The notes under the pieces were generated by a model. That model had not been told where the DNA came from. It did not search any database and saw nothing but the letters and a program-made list of their open reading frames with translations. A stretch of 50,365 nucleotides of DNA from a virus: positions 1 through 50,365 of the IMG/VR virus record IMGVR_UViG_3300033149_001247, one strand, 5' to 3'. Positions within the stretch are counted from its first letter, which is position 1; every line of letters begins with the position of its first letter. Below are positions 40,692-48,661 of this stretch, piece after piece. The position numbers and the translations under genes are program-made.

Positions 40692-41941
40692 TATTCACCT
40701 ACTGGGTCTAGATAAAGCAGAGGCTCAAATGACTTCCATAGTGCCTGCGGCGTCCATTCTTTTCTGGCAACCTGTCTAGCCATCAATGCTCTATTCTGTG
40801 ATAACTCGGCTATTAGGCGTTTTGCTTCATCATCCCAAAATGATTGCTCATCAGGTTGGTATTCTCTATTTATCCTATCACTACTGAAGTCAAAATAGAT
40901 CGCATTATTGCCATAAAGTTCTCTCATCATTGGCAAATCATGGTTTAGCACCACCAAGCAACCTCTTAGCATAGCCTCATGGACAACAAAACTATATGTC
41001 TCAACTCTGCTAGGATGGATGTAGACATTAGATAAATCCATTAGCTCAACAACAATCTTTCGAGGAACTCCCTGGGAACATCTGTCATCTAGTCTACTTG
41101 TAAATGCTACTTCTCCTTCTAACCCCAGGTTCTTGGCCAGTGTCAATAGCTCATCTATGTAATCCTGGAATCTCTTGCCCATTGATTGCCAATCTATAAC
41201 CAGAAGCCTTGGAGTATAGCCTAGTTTTTTAACCCCCGCTAGTAACCTTATAATCTTCTCTGGCTGTTTACCCTTATCTAACCTAGCAGGATATACAACT
41301 GAGACATCGCCACCACATAAGTCAAACTTATTTACCAAGTCCTGGGTCAGTCCATCATAAGGCCATAACAACATTGGGTCAATAGCATGTCCTGCTCGCG
41401 ATACTTTAACCTTCCATTCTTGCCCACCTAATCCATATGCTCCGACTACTAATGCCTTATCAGAATCGTTAGGATAAACTATGTATCCTGGCGGAGGAGT
41501 AAATCGGCAATTATCAGGGTACTTATTCTGGTCGCCAGCACTTGGGCAAGAGTGTATCCAATGTAACCATAGAAGTTTATGGTTTTTGGCATATCGTCGC
41601 ATAGCTACATTATGCTCTTTGTAAAATGCCTGCAAGATGATGTCCTGTGTAATACAGACATCAATTCCATCCAGGTTTTCTTCTAAGGCAGTATAGATTT
41701 TGTTTACTCTTTCTTCAAAGTCTTCTGCCACTCCTTGGGTTAATGTTAGCTTGGGAATCACTGCCCGTATATCTAGCATCTCTGGCGTCCACATACCATG
41801 AAACTTGAAATCTTCTTGCACTAATACTACTGGTTCATATCCGTGGTCTACTAACATTCGTATCTGAGTTTCTGTTACTGCTACTAATGAATATCCTGAT
41901 TCAACTTCAAAGAACGTAGTAAATAGCGCAACCTTTTTCAC
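40691..41941 (-). CDS. GT4-family glycosyltransferase
   Basis: 416 residues. VALFTTFFEVESGYSL is the N-terminal acceptor loop, VVYPARLDKGKQPEKIIRLLAG the classic GT4 inter-domain segment, and VYIHPSRVETYSFVVHEAMLRG the donor-binding E(x7)E-like motif. It is not closely related to the other GT4 domains in the window. It overlaps the sulfotransferase gene by one base. Sugar and acceptor unknown. Confidence 0.85.
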   Translation of the reverse strand: MKKVALFTTFFEVESGYSLVAVTETQIRMLVDHGYEPVVLVQEDFKFHGMWTPEMLDIRAVIPKLTLTQGVAEDFEERVNKIYTALEENLDGIDVCITQDIILQAFYKEHNVAMRRYAKNHKLLWLHWIHSCPSAGDQNKYPDNCRFTPPPGYIVYPNDSDKALVVGAYGLGGQEWKVKVSRAGHAIDPMLLWPYDGLTQDLVNKFDLCGGDVSVVYPARLDKGKQPEKIIRLLAGVKKLGYTPRLLVIDWQSMGKRFQDYIDELLTLAKNLGLEGEVAFTSRLDDRCSQGVPRKIVVELMDLSNVYIHPSRVETYSFVVHEAMLRGCLVVLNHDLPMMRELYGNNAIYFDFSSDRINREYQPDEQSFWDDEAKRLIAELSQNRALMARQVARKEWTPQALWKSFEPLLYLDPVGE

Positions 41942-41963
41942 TTAGTTTCTCCTGTATTTTCTA

Positions 41964-42341
41964 TTAGATCCTAAGACTGTATCCAGTACCACGGAATCCA
42001 ATAACACTTGCGCGTAAAAAGGAAACTGGTGTAGCGGCGCGAATTCTCAAGGCAGAGTTTTCGGGAATTTGAAGGGGACTGGGAAATGAGGATGAAAAAC
42101 CACCAGTTCTTGCGGCATAGCCCCAATAGATAACGTTGTTAGCATCATCAAGAAACTCAACTACTGTACCGGTGGCCAGATCTGAATTAGTGACTAAAAT
42201 ATGATTGATATAAAGATGATATGCTGGCCCCTCATTGACAAGAACCACATGGGCCAATACATCATTAAATGGGCCAACTGCGGCTCTTCGGTAATTGCTT
42301 GGGTCTGCGTATGGAAAGTCAAATTTGAAGTCTCTTAACAT
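41964..42341 (-). CDS. Small beta-rich virion-like protein
   Basis: 125 residues with alternating hydrophobic strands (HVVLVNEGPAYHLYINHILV, NNVIYWGYAARTGG, RASVIGFRGTGYSLRI). It lies among appendage genes, and its size suits a head-tail or decoration protein. Not recognised. Confidence 0.55.
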   Translation of the reverse strand: MLRDFKFDFPYADPSNYRRAAVGPFNDVLAHVVLVNEGPAYHLYINHILVTNSDLATGTVVEFLDDANNVIYWGYAARTGGFSSSFPSPLQIPENSALRIRAATPVSFLRASVIGFRGTGYSLRI

Positions 42342-42344
42342 TTT

Positions 42345-42722
42345 CTACTCCCTCGGTGGGGCGCCCCATATTCTATTGGCTGTTATAAATTTAGTAGCAA
42401 AAGATGTTTCAATATCTCGTTCTAACTCGGCTATTCGCTGCTTTAATACAACGACTTCTTCAGTGCTAGACCTTTCAGTATTAGACTTAAGATTTTCTCT
42501 AGTAATATAAGACTCAATCTGTTGATAGACACTTTTAGACTCAGTTATATACTGTTGCAAATTGACAATAGCAACAAAGGTACATCGAGAACAAATGTAA
42601 TTATCGCTAGATATGTCCCTGAATGAAATACCCATAAAACGATTGCACTTAAAACACCTTTTGATTATTCGCCAGTTAGTTATTTTTGTATTAACCTGCG
42701 CAATTATTGTTTTAATGGACAT
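42345..42722 (-). CDS. Zinc-finger coiled-coil protein
   Basis: 125 residues. RCFKCNRF and YICSRCTF form a four-Cys zinc ribbon at residues 22-48. The C-terminal half is a coiled coil (EEVVVLKQRIAELERDIE). Role unknown; it lies 3 bp before the small beta protein. Confidence 0.55.
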   Translation of the reverse strand: MSIKTIIAQVNTKITNWRIIKRCFKCNRFMGISFRDISSDNYICSRCTFVAIVNLQQYITESKSVYQQIESYITRENLKSNTERSSTEEVVVLKQRIAELERDIETSFATKFITANRIWGAPPRE

Positions 42723-42796
42723 ATTAAACTCCCGTTTCCTAGGTAGACGCTAGTTGTTGCTATTAGGCGTTGTGCTAGCTCAGGTGTGATAGACAT
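42704..42796 (-). CDS. 30-residue peptide carrying the TerL N-terminus
   Basis: Begins directly after the beta-helix gene stop (TAAATG) and encodes MSITPELAQRLI, exactly the first 12 residues of TerL, then 18 unrelated residues. The copied segment differs from terL at three bases, all synonymous, including Ser AGT versus TCT. It overlaps the start of the zinc-finger gene. It could be a decoy or regulator of the terminase, or a relic of a recombination event. Confidence 0.4.
   Translation of the reverse strand: MSITPELAQRLIATTSVYLGNGSLICPLKQ
42761..42796 (-). repeat. terL 5' end, copy B of a 36-bp direct repeat
   Basis: 33 of 36 bases match 35332-35367. The repeat ends abruptly after the codon for Ile12. 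Confidence 0.85.
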
Positions 42797-44248
42797 TTAA
42801 TCTTCGTATATAGCCCGAACATCAAAAGATGATGCCAAGGCATCTGATGCATTGGCCATTCTCATTATCATGCCACCACTGGGCTCTATTAACTTTGCTT
42901 TTGCCCAAATAAACCGCGCAGAGTCTTTTGCCGACCCAGCAGAATAATCACCATCATAGCCATGAAGTATTCTATTACTATTGTCTCTCCGTACAACATA
43001 CATAACTTCATTGCCAGCATAATTATATTTTAGGCCAGTATCAGCAGAAGACCGTGTTTCGCTAGTTATCGTAACCACATTACCAGTAACATCTGCAACA
43101 TTACATATCTCGCCATCTAAATGGCCCGTACCAGTAATCCATACTTTGTCACCAACTTCTATTGGCGTGGCGTCGTCAACTGTTAACACTGTCTCTTGAT
43201 AGTCCCAGATGTTACCACCATTTCTGCTAGCACAATAGTGACAATTAGTAAAGAATATCTGCCAAGGCTGAACATCGGCAGCAGTACCAGCATTGATATA
43301 TATTCCAAGAGATGTCCACATGTCAGTTAATACATCTGGCGCAATAACCCTTACTACGTCGCCCCAATAGTTCTGATCTTCCCATGGGCCAGCGAGCGAG
43401 TCATCAGTTACAGTATTATCTATAGTTATAGGGTCACTTGCTACACCTTCCCCAGCGGGAGGCGGATACTCATGCTCATGATTTTCTCTGCGCATCCTGT
43501 CCACGAATCCAGGCCATGAATTAAACTCTCCGGCATCTACCCTATCGCCATCACCAGCACCACTTGAGCAGTCTTTGATAATAGAGTATACGACGGCGGC
43601 AACGGTCTCAAACCCTGCCGTCGCATTAGACCCACTGATGCATCTTAGAAGCTCATTGCGCATCCCAGCAGTGAGATAAAATCCACGAGTAGCACCTAGG
43701 TTACCCAAGGCCGTGCAATCAACTAACTTATTGCCATTTGCGCCTATATCCCAGCCCGTTATTGATGCATTGCCTGATCGACAGTTAATAAACCAGTTGC
43801 CACCACCGTCTATATCCCAGCCGACAGATGGAGCTGTCCCAGCAGGACAATCCTCAAATACATTGTGCCCACCAGTAATATGAACACCAATTTGCCCAAC
43901 TTGAGTAAAGCGTATCTGTGTTATATGACAATAATCTGCCGAAACTGTTAACACAGTGCCAGGAGTTGAATTAGTAATAATTGTTCCTAGTTCGCCCCAT
44001 AATCCCAGGCTTTTGTTTAAGACTAGGCCACCTTCATCATATGTCCCAGCGGCTATAACAATAGCGTCACCATCAACGGCAGCGGTTATGGCTTCAGTTA
44101 TAGTCTGAAATGCCAGAGATGGCTCAGTGCCATTCCCCGATACTGCCATGCCACTATCTACATACCATATATCTCCAATAAACTTAGGAATATGCTCTAT
44201 CGCACTCTCTCCACTAACACTTCCACCCATGATTTTATCAACAGGCAT
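42797..44248 (-). CDS. Right-handed beta-helix spike protein
   Basis: 483 residues, AGGAGG upstream. The start IWYVDSG...AFQTITEAITAAVDGDAIVIAAGTYDEG is the common opening of pectate-lyase-like parallel beta-helices. Regular coils follow (VGQIGVHITGG, NWFINCRSGN, NKLVDCTALGN, NELLRCISGS) with stacked Asn and Cys. The C-terminal 200 residues form a different beta domain. Tail spikes of this fold bind or cleave surface glycans; no catalytic site can be named. Confidence 0.75.
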   Translation of the reverse strand: MPVDKIMGGSVSGESAIEHIPKFIGDIWYVDSGMAVSGNGTEPSLAFQTITEAITAAVDGDAIVIAAGTYDEGGLVLNKSLGLWGELGTIITNSTPGTVLTVSADYCHITQIRFTQVGQIGVHITGGHNVFEDCPAGTAPSVGWDIDGGGNWFINCRSGNASITGWDIGANGNKLVDCTALGNLGATRGFYLTAGMRNELLRCISGSNATAGFETVAAVVYSIIKDCSSGAGDGDRVDAGEFNSWPGFVDRMRRENHEHEYPPPAGEGVASDPITIDNTVTDDSLAGPWEDQNYWGDVVRVIAPDVLTDMWTSLGIYINAGTAADVQPWQIFFTNCHYCASRNGGNIWDYQETVLTVDDATPIEVGDKVWITGTGHLDGEICNVADVTGNVVTITSETRSSADTGLKYNYAGNEVMYVVRRDNSNRILHGYDGDYSAGSAKDSARFIWAKAKLIEPSGGMIMRMANASDALASSFDVRAIYED

Positions 44249-44270
44249 TATAGAACCTCCTAGGATTTTA

Positions 44271-44606
44271 CTAAGGGACCAAGTTCCATTCTAAAATCAC
44301 TGTGGCGTGGGCGTTCGCGCCAGTCTGACTCACCAACCGCAAATTATTCACATCTACATTGCCAGTTATAATGGCTGTGTCTCCGATTGCAAGGGGTATT
44401 CCCAATAAAGCGTTTGGATCATGTCCTGTGCATAGGAAATTAACGGGGGCTTGCAAGATTGACACTGTACATGACTGAGCATTGGTAAGCTCTTGTGCGG
44501 AAAATCCAAAGTCTGCTATTGCCATCACCGCTGCGCCGACTATTGCCCCACGTACAGCAGCACTCTCACGGAAACTCCTAATATCAAAACTGGTGGTTGT
44601 TTTCAT
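44271..44606 (-). CDS. Small beta-rich virion-like protein
   Basis: 111 residues from ATG 44606 (AAAGGA upstream). Contains AAVRGAIVGAAVMAIADFG, then strands (DTAIITGNVDVNNLRLVS, AHATVILEWNLVP). It is the first gene after the promoter at 44659-44687 and heads the spike cluster, so an abundant structural protein is likely. An in-frame start 33 bp upstream lies in the terminator T-run and is rejected. Confidence 0.55.
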   Translation of the reverse strand: MKTTTSFDIRSFRESAAVRGAIVGAAVMAIADFGFSAQELTNAQSCTVSILQAPVNFLCTGHDPNALLGIPLAIGDTAIITGNVDVNNLRLVSQTGANAHATVILEWNLVP

Positions 44607-44623
44607 GATAATCCTTTCAATAC

Positions 44624-44661
44624 AAAAAAATACTCCCAAGAATTAAACTCTTAGGAGTATT
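44624..44661 (-). terminator. Intrinsic terminator overlapping a -10 box
   Basis: On the minus strand a 13-bp stem (44649-44661 with 44629-44641, one G-U pair) with a 7-base loop is followed by seven T. Its first three bases are part of the -10 box of the promoter at 44659-44687. It ends the unit transcribed from the 45-48 kb region. Confidence 0.85.
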
Positions 44662-44687
44662 ATAATAAACTAACTATAAGTTGTCAA
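44659..44687 (-). promoter_or_regulatory. Perfect sigma-70 promoter of the spike cluster
   Basis: Minus strand TTGACA (44682-44687), 17 bp, TATAAT (44659-44664). The predicted start at about 44652 lies inside the terminator stem, so its own transcripts lack most of the 5' arm and should escape termination. Confidence 0.85.
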
Positions 44688-44696
44688 GTCAAATTG

Positions 44697-45206
44697 CTAG
44701 TCACGCAGCTCAGGTGACGGCCATCTAAGAATGAGCCATTTAGGTAAGTGCATAAAGAGCCACATAAATATACTAATGATTCCCGAAACTGTCTTGGGCG
44801 ATTTGGCCAAAAACTTGTGCTTAGAGAGTATATTATAGGCATAAGTACTGCCAAGATATAGTCTTTTGAAGACAATCGTGCCATCTATGACTTTGGATAG
44901 TTGAATAAGAGGCATAAGAGCTGAGACAAAATCCTGTGCCGCAGTAAAAGCTATCGCATCAGCATCTGGTCTTGGTGCAGAATCTTTAGACAAAGCTATA
45001 TTCAATATTACCTCACACTCTATTCCGTCTTTAGCTACAATCCCATCGGCCCATGCCTGAGCAAAGGTTGCGGCATCCCCAAAACTTTCAAACTGGGTTC
45101 CTAGTAAATGTGGTGGGTTGTGAGCTGAACACGAAGGATGATTAGTATTAAGCCATACAGACCACAGGCTATCTATTTCATTGACATAGATTGTTTTAGT
45201 TTCCAT
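44697..45206 (-). CDS. Hypothetical protein with C-terminal membrane span
   Basis: 169 residues from ATG 45206. A soluble N-terminal part (TQFESFGDAATFAQAWADGI) is followed by a hydrophobic C-terminal segment (SGIISIFMWLFMHLPKWLI). An earlier in-frame ATG at 45233 is possible. Not recognised. Confidence 0.5.
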   Translation of the reverse strand: METKTIYVNEIDSLWSVWLNTNHPSCSAHNPPHLLGTQFESFGDAATFAQAWADGIVAKDGIECEVILNIALSKDSAPRPDADAIAFTAAQDFVSALMPLIQLSKVIDGTIVFKRLYLGSTYAYNILSKHKFLAKSPKTVSGIISIFMWLFMHLPKWLILRWPSPELRD

Positions 45207-45207
45207 A

Positions 45208-45492
45208 TTAGTATTCCCACCAACTTGGTACATTATACCGTTCACACAACCAGTTATCTAACCTATTGAACCAGCCCCACTTTTTACTAACTAGCCAACA
45301 GTAACAATGATTTAGTAATCTATACAGTGTGAATTTATCTATTGGGTTCCTCGTGCCGCATCGCCTACAATAATACTCATTTGCATATTGACTAAAGCTA
45401 ACATCGTGGTCTGTTAACAAACACTTTAGCTGCCTTAGTCCATGTTTACACTTGTCCTTAAGCCTATATAGCCACTGGTTCAACATGTTCAT
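45208..45492 (-). CDS. Small CxxC protein (DUF1660-like)
   Basis: 94 residues from ATG 45492 (ATGA overlap upstream). CLLTDHDVSFSQ then YCRRCGTRNP recalls the small phage family with a GHxW stretch followed by CxRCG (DUF1660). The C-terminus is Trp-rich. Function unknown. Confidence 0.5.
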   Translation of the reverse strand: MNMLNQWLYRLKDKCKHGLRQLKCLLTDHDVSFSQYANEYYCRRCGTRNPIDKFTLYRLLNHCYCWLVSKKWGWFNRLDNWLCERYNVPSWWEY

Positions 45493-45914
45493 ATCGCCCA
45501 CTCCTCGTCTGATAATTCTCTAATTAATTCATTATCACCAATATCAAAGAATACCCTTCGCCCATTAGACAGTCTGTAGCACATGTATTCTCCACTAGTG
45601 GCATGATTTGCAGTTTTCATAGCCGCGCCACCACCCTTAACCTCAAAGATTGCCCCTTCTCGTAAGTCTCTCAGTGGTATCCATCTATCAATCTCTTCCC
45701 ATCTTCTACCCTTGCCATAGTGAGCTAACTCAAAATCAACTGGCCCTAATCTTACCTTTATCCACATAGTCCAGTAGTAATCATTCTCCTTAGCCAATAG
45801 CCAATCATCACGAAATGCCCCTATATCAATGCCTATACCCCAAGAATATAAATCCCAACGTAAAGCTATGCTGCCAAGGCGTTTTTCATATATTAAGTCA
45901 CCGTGTAGCTTCAT
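45489..45914 (-). CDS. Two-domain accessory protein
   Basis: 141 residues. The N-terminal half is a Trp-rich beta domain (GSIALRWDLYSWGIGIDIGAF, reported as a family seen only here). The C-terminal half (IPLRDLREGAIFEVKGG, YRLSNGRRVFFD, NELIREL) matches the C-terminal half of 48311-48658 (TELGQLKSGSLFTI, AIVREI). This small domain is frequent in phage accessory genes; role unknown. Confidence 0.5.
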   Translation of the reverse strand: MKLHGDLIYEKRLGSIALRWDLYSWGIGIDIGAFRDDWLLAKENDYYWTMWIKVRLGPVDFELAHYGKGRRWEEIDRWIPLRDLREGAIFEVKGGGAAMKTANHATSGEYMCYRLSNGRRVFFDIGDNELIRELSDEEWAI

Positions 45915-46671
45915 TATTCCTCTTTTCTCTAATACTATACCTTAGCTTCCATAACCAAGCATTGCCTACTATAAACCACAGTTTTCCCCTATGCTCACCG
46001 ACTTCCTGCACGTTATCCCAAGGATAGCTTACATAGTGGTCAACTATACCATTGATATGTACCGACTTGGGGGCAGAGTAGACTGAGTCCCATAGTTTAC
46101 TAAACCATCGCACAGTCTTGACTTCTCTGTTCACAGTGGGAAAGAGTTCTTGGTCAACGGGCCATCCCTCTGCCTCCGCATCTTGCCAAGAAATATCTTG
46201 CAATCTCTCAACTCCCGTTCCCTCATTGATTAACCACAATCTAGTAGCAACCTTTGGCATATGAATACTGGGAATCCACAGTCCTTGGCCATGGCGGTAA
46301 TTATACATTTTAGTCCATTGCTCACCAGCTTCTTTTGTATTCTCTATTTCAATGAAAGCATTATCAGCAGCATATCGTATGCCATCAACACCATTGGGAA
46401 GTTCCTCGGCTCGGCATGTTTCGCGGACATAGAGGAGGTCGCCATAATGTCCATAAGGAGAACGTAAAGTTGTTGCCTCATATCCCATATCACCAGCGGT
46501 TAACGCCTGATAGTAACCGTCAATATCACAACAGCCGCCATAACTACGCTCTAGTGTTTCCAGATTTGCACTAGTTGGCTGTACCCTCATAGGCCTACGA
46601 GTCATTATTTTTTTGCCAGCTAGCGTTGCCTTAACGCCAAAGCCATTCATTAACAAGGGTTTTTCACTCAT
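45898..46671 (-). CDS. ASCH-domain-like phage protein
   Basis: 257 residues from ATG 46671 (ATGA overlap upstream). KPLLMNGFGVKATLAGKKIMTRRPM is the usual opening of phage ASCH proteins; YGHYGDLLYVRET, WIPSIHMPKVATRLWL and VERLQDISWQDAEAEG are further landmarks. ASCH domains resemble RNA- or modified-base-binding PUA folds; in phages the function is not established. Confidence 0.78.
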   Translation of the reverse strand: MSEKPLLMNGFGVKATLAGKKIMTRRPMRVQPTSANLETLERSYGGCCDIDGYYQALTAGDMGYEATTLRSPYGHYGDLLYVRETCRAEELPNGVDGIRYAADNAFIEIENTKEAGEQWTKMYNYRHGQGLWIPSIHMPKVATRLWLINEGTGVERLQDISWQDAEAEGWPVDQELFPTVNREVKTVRWFSKLWDSVYSAPKSVHINGIVDHYVSYPWDNVQEVGEHRGKLWFIVGNAWLWKLRYSIREKRNNEATR

Positions 46672-46829
46672 AATAGCACCCACAATATTATACTAACCAG
46701 CATCAATACTGGTATTAAGCATCCAATAACTAGCCCAGTTTTCTTCGGTTTCCAATTGCCAACTTGCGGATCAGTATTGCCTAGCTTCTGCTTGAGCTTG
46801 CCATTTATGTCACGGTCATACTTACTCAT
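46668..46829 (-). CDS. 53-residue membrane protein
   Basis: MSKYDRDINGKLKQKL then a C-terminal membrane span (GLVIGCLIPVLMLVSIILWV). ATGA overlaps link it to the ASCH gene downstream and the HigA-like gene upstream. Function unknown. Confidence 0.55.
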   Translation of the reverse strand: MSKYDRDINGKLKQKLGNTDPQVGNWKPKKTGLVIGCLIPVLMLVSIILWVLL

Positions 46830-47209
46830 AGTTCTTCTTCCTGCTCCTTACGAAACTTAATTGCCTCAGTGGGACTAGGTGGCTCAATAGGATAATGTAT
46901 TTGTTCATACTCATCAACCGCTAAAGCAAAGACCTCCAGTTCTGCTTCCTCAAGTGAACCTAGCGCAGAGTCCATTAGCGGCTCTATAATAGCCAATGCC
47001 GCATCATAGTCTATCTTTATACCCATCACTGTTCTTTTTATCTCTTCCATTAGCTCTTCACTGACGACCACGCGGCTATTTGACAACTGCACCTGATGGA
47101 TTACAGAATCTACTTCTTCCTCGCTTTTAGCGGAGATATGTATTGGAAGAAATGGAGAAACATATATCTCTAGCTGAAGAAGACCAGTGGCATTTATATC
47201 TTTAGTCAT
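46826..47209 (-). CDS. HigA-like N-terminal domain protein lacking the HTH
   Basis: 127 residues. Residues 66-119 (KIDYDAALAIIEPLMD, ELEVFALAVDEYEQIHYPI, PPSPTEAIKF) match the segment that precedes the helix-turn-helix in HigA-type antitoxins. The protein stops after FRKEQEEEL, where the DNA-binding helix-turn-helix would begin. The first 60 residues are unrelated. It might titrate or mimic an antitoxin, or be a multimerisation domain reused by the phage. Confidence 0.6.
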   Translation of the reverse strand: MTKDINATGLLQLEIYVSPFLPIHISAKSEEEVDSVIHQVQLSNSRVVVSEELMEEIKRTVMGIKIDYDAALAIIEPLMDSALGSLEEAELEVFALAVDEYEQIHYPIEPPSPTEAIKFRKEQEEEL

Positions 47210-47217
47210 TTCCCACC

Positions 47218-47472
47218 TTACCTGATTATTCTCACTCCCCGTTTATCCAATGCTGCCGCTACCCTACCAATGAAGCCTCTCACTGCCAGTAGTTCTTCTG
47301 GGGCTAAGGAATTAAGCACACTTGGAACACTTGGTGGTTTAAGTAGTATAAGTTGCACAGTGACAGGATTCTCTCTAACTGTCTTTATGCCAACCATGAA
47401 CCTGTTATCTTTGCTAGTAATGGTTCTTATTGATACTGATGACTTGCTTTTTATTGTCTTACTTTTCTTCAA
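47218..47472 (-). CDS. Hypothetical basic protein
   Basis: 84 residues from TTG 47472 (AGGGGA 8 bp upstream). Ser/Lys-rich N-terminus (KKSKTIKSKSSVSIRT), then beta strands (VTVQLILLKPP) and a helix (FIGRVAAALDKRG). Not recognised. Confidence 0.5.
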   Translation of the reverse strand: MKKSKTIKSKSSVSIRTITSKDNRFMVGIKTVRENPVTVQLILLKPPSVPSVLNSLAPEELLAVRGFIGRVAAALDKRGVRIIR

Positions 47473-47473
47473 T

Positions 47474-47578
47474 CTATTCTTCCCCTATAAACTTCTTTAC
47501 TGTGAACTCGCTTTCTAATTGTCCACTAGGCGAATCATATCTCTTTTGCAACTCATCTCAGTAATCATAAGGGCTCAT
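47474..47578 (-). pseudogene. Small ORF with in-frame TGA at codon 7
   Basis: ATG 47578 gives MSPYDY, then TGA, then DELQKRYDSPSGQLESE and on to FIGEE and TAG just before the next gene. GGAGG lies about 12 bp upstream. If the TGA were TGG the peptide would be a coherent 34-residue acidic protein. Likely a nonsense mutation; recoding is less likely. Confidence 0.4.
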
Positions 47579-47580
47579 TA

Positions 47581-48261
47581 CTATACTTGTCCTCCCCATT
47601 CATTCTCGACCCATCGGGTCTCCATTAACAAATCATCTAGGGCAGATTGTTCTTTAGAGGTAGTCACTTTTCCCCTATATGCTAGATTATCATGCCATAT
47701 TAACTTTCGCCGCAATCTTACTGCCGCCTTAAACACTTTACGCAAATGCTCATAGTCTACGGTGTCTTTGTTTTCTTTCTCTCGTACTCTTTCAAAACTC
47801 TGCTCAAAGAGTTCTAGAATATGTTCCTCTATATCCTTCATACGATACAGTCCCTCTTTGAATAACTTGTCGAACAGTATCTCAGCCTCAGTTTTCTCTC
47901 TCTCAACATATCTAGTGGCTAAGGCGGCGGCAAGAGCTATGGCCTTTAATTCCGTATCCTGCGAAACACAATTTTCCGGTTGGCCAAGGCCCAAATCTTC
48001 TAGGCCATTGATATTCCAATTACATTCATAAAAGTATGCGACAAATTTGTTCCTTACTCCAGTATAAAGCAAGGCAAGGTGAAGCCTGTGTTTTTTCATC
48101 TCATCAATAACTCTGCCTATTTGCCCCCAATTTTCATAAGGTTTCCATGCGCCCCTAGACATCTTGGTATTGCCAACATTGTCAGTCCAAAAGTAATTGT
48201 CAATATGCCACTGCATCACTTCTGTTGCAAGGTGATTTGCCACCGCTTGCCAGTTAGTCAT
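47581..48261 (-). CDS. ABA-sandwich-like protein with helical C-terminal half
   Basis: 226 residues. The N-terminal 115 residues (HLATEVMQWH, AWKPYENWGQIGRVID, ELKAIALAAALATRYV) are an ABA-sandwich domain related to 6379-6726. The C-terminal half is charged and helical (HILELFEQSFERVREKEN, FKAAVRLRRKLIWH). GAAAGGAT precedes the ATG, a leader also found before 44271-44606. Function unknown. Confidence 0.6.
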   Translation of the reverse strand: MTNWQAVANHLATEVMQWHIDNYFWTDNVGNTKMSRGAWKPYENWGQIGRVIDEMKKHRLHLALLYTGVRNKFVAYFYECNWNINGLEDLGLGQPENCVSQDTELKAIALAAALATRYVEREKTEAEILFDKLFKEGLYRMKDIEEHILELFEQSFERVREKENKDTVDYEHLRKVFKAAVRLRRKLIWHDNLAYRGKVTTSKEQSALDDLLMETRWVENEWGGQV

Positions 48262-48284
48262 TGTCTATCCTTTCAATACTCCTA

Positions 48285-48314
48285 AATATTCTCCCAAGAT
48301 ATTCTTTTTGTCAA
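48285..48314 (-). promoter_or_regulatory. Possible promoter before the ABA-sandwich gene
   Basis: Minus strand TTGACA (48309-48314), 18 bp, AATATT (48285-48290). The -35 is perfect but the -10 matches only four of six bases. Confidence 0.4.
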
Positions 48315-48658
48315 TCTATTGCTGGAGGCTGAATTTCACGAACTATGGCAGAGGGACTAAAGTGATAAGTAGCACCATCACCGACTCCAGTACAAAGGTA
48401 TTTATAGTCTTTGAAACTAGCTCTCTTGAGATATAATCCACCCTCGGTCATTATTGTAAACAAAGACCCACTCTTAAGTTGACCCAATTCTGTCCACTCT
48501 TGCTCCCTCATCACCGCCTCGTTGGCCTCGCGGAGAATCTTTGCTGCTGTTCTAATTCTATCTATATCTGAGCCATAACCACCAGTGGTTAACGCTTCAT
48601 AAGCTCTTCTAACTGCTGGAAACAAAACTTTTAACTGTCTTTTCTCTAAAGATTCCAT
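48311..48658 (-). CDS. Accessory protein with helical N-terminus and small beta domain
   Basis: 115 residues. Helices (KVLFPAVRRAYEAL, RTAAKILREANEAV) then a beta domain (WTELGQLKSGSLFTI, AIVREI) shared with 45489-45914. Not recognised further. Confidence 0.55.
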   Translation of the reverse strand: MESLEKRQLKVLFPAVRRAYEALTTGGYGSDIDRIRTAAKILREANEAVMREQEWTELGQLKSGSLFTIMTEGGLYLKRASFKDYKYLCTGVGDGATYHFSPSAIVREIQPPAID

Positions 48659-48661
48659 TAT

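Noticed and set aside
9380-47578. TGA read as tryptophan throughout
   Set aside because: Many genes end in TGA within ATGA overlaps exactly at the next gene's start, and Trp is encoded by TGG in the large genes.
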